From Porticoccaceae bacterium (GTDB taxonomy: Bacteria; Pseudomonadota; Gammaproteobacteria; Pseudomonadales; Porticoccaceae): a stretch of 7,417 nt of DNA. Below are positions 7,091 to 7,417 of the stretch, one piece after another. The translations under genes and the position numbers were made by a program. The stretch lies in NCBI GenBank assembly GCA_030590275.1, contig JAUUYV010000078.1, positions 1-7,417 of the forward strand, in the 5' to 3' direction. Each line of letters begins with the position of its first letter. The first letter of the stretch is position 1. A model generated the notes under the pieces. The model searched no databases and was not told the origin of the DNA. It worked only from the letters and a program-made list of their open reading frames with translations.

Positions 7091-7417
7091 TTAAAATTTA
7101 ACCACTGCATCCCCAGGTATGGTGATATCACCTTCGGCATTTTTTAAGTAGAGACTCACTTTTACTTCTTTTTTACTGTCATCTTTTTCTTCCACCACAC
7201 CACCGGCGGTCATGGTTTCACCCAAAAAGGCGGCGCGGCGATTGGCATAACCAAAGGAAACCAGTGCGGCATCTTCGCCAACCCAGTCGGTCACTACCTG
7301 ACTGATCCAGTCACCTTGCAAGGGGCCATCGAGAACAATTCCGGGATAGCCTTCCTCTTCTGTCGCATAAGCGTGGTCAAAGTGAATACGGTGGGGATTC
7401 CAGATCGCGGCGTTGTA
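7091..7417 (-). CDS. MaoC/HTD2-type acyl dehydratase/hydratase, C-terminal part (5' end cut by window)
   Basis: The minus-strand frame is open from the window end to TAA at 7091-7093, giving 108 C-terminal residues; the N-terminal part lies beyond 7417. The visible part starts YNAAIWNPHRIHFD and continues with YATEEEGYPG and IVLDGPLQGDW. This block is typical of the C-terminal hot-dog domain of HTD2/mesaconyl-C4-CoA hydratase-like and FAS1-like dehydratase proteins. In MaoC relatives the equivalent stretch (consensus D-x-N-P-x-H) carries the catalytic residues; here Asn7 and His12 of the visible part are the likely equivalents. Such enzymes add or remove water at the 2,3 position of acyl-CoA or acyl-ACP thioesters. 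Which acyl chain is used cannot be told. TTG at 7321 lies inside the conserved GPLQG block and is not the start. It leads a probable two-gene operon with the HIT gene six bases downstream. Confidence 0.82.
   Translation of the reverse strand, partial: YNAAIWNPHRIHFDHAYATEEEGYPGIVLDGPLQGDWISQVVTDWVGEDAALVSFGYANRRAAFLGETMTAGGVVEEKDDSKKEVKVSLYLKNAEGDITIPGDAVVKF

Overview
This window is ordinary gammaproteobacterial chromosome. The gene order pdxA-rsmA-apaG-apaH is the classic block that follows surA in E. coli and its relatives. The protein sequences fit a free-living gammaproteobacterium; ApaH and RsmA look closer to pseudomonad or Cellvibrio-type proteins than to enteric ones. The genus assignment is inference only.

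Positions 2-2748 (+ strand) hold a tightly packed housekeeping operon. It starts with the 3' three quarters of pdxA (vitamin B6 synthesis). Next come rsmA/ksgA (16S rRNA dimethylation), apaG (overlapping rsmA by the four bases ATGA) and apaH (diadenosine tetraphosphate hydrolase, 11 bases after apaG with its own AAGGA Shine-Dalgarno). All are intact apart from the window edge cutting pdxA. The one uncertain point is the rsmA start.

Positions 2749-3232 are 484 bases without a recognisable intact gene. They contain two small open stretches of interest. One is a 68-codon open frame (2891-3097) with no usable start; an ATG-led piece in the same frame is separated from it by one stop, so it may be a decayed gene. 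The other is a 34-codon ORF (3126-3230) that ends two bases before the next gene, where a periplasmic adaptor gene would normally sit.

Positions 3233-6478 encode a complete 1081-residue RND-superfamily efflux permease. The transmembrane proton-relay aspartates are present, but no adaptor or outer-membrane channel gene is next to it in the window. It converges on a minus-strand pair at 6635-7417: a HIT-family protein with a modified histidine triad, and upstream of it the C-terminal part of a MaoC/HTD2-type hot-dog acyl-CoA (or acyl-ACP) dehydratase/hydratase cut by the window end. The two are six bases apart and probably co-transcribed.

I found no CRISPR array, tRNA, rRNA, insertion sequence, phage gene or clear new system. 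The points most worth a second look are the adaptor-less RND gene with its upstream mini-ORF, the eroded frame before it, and the rsmA start.
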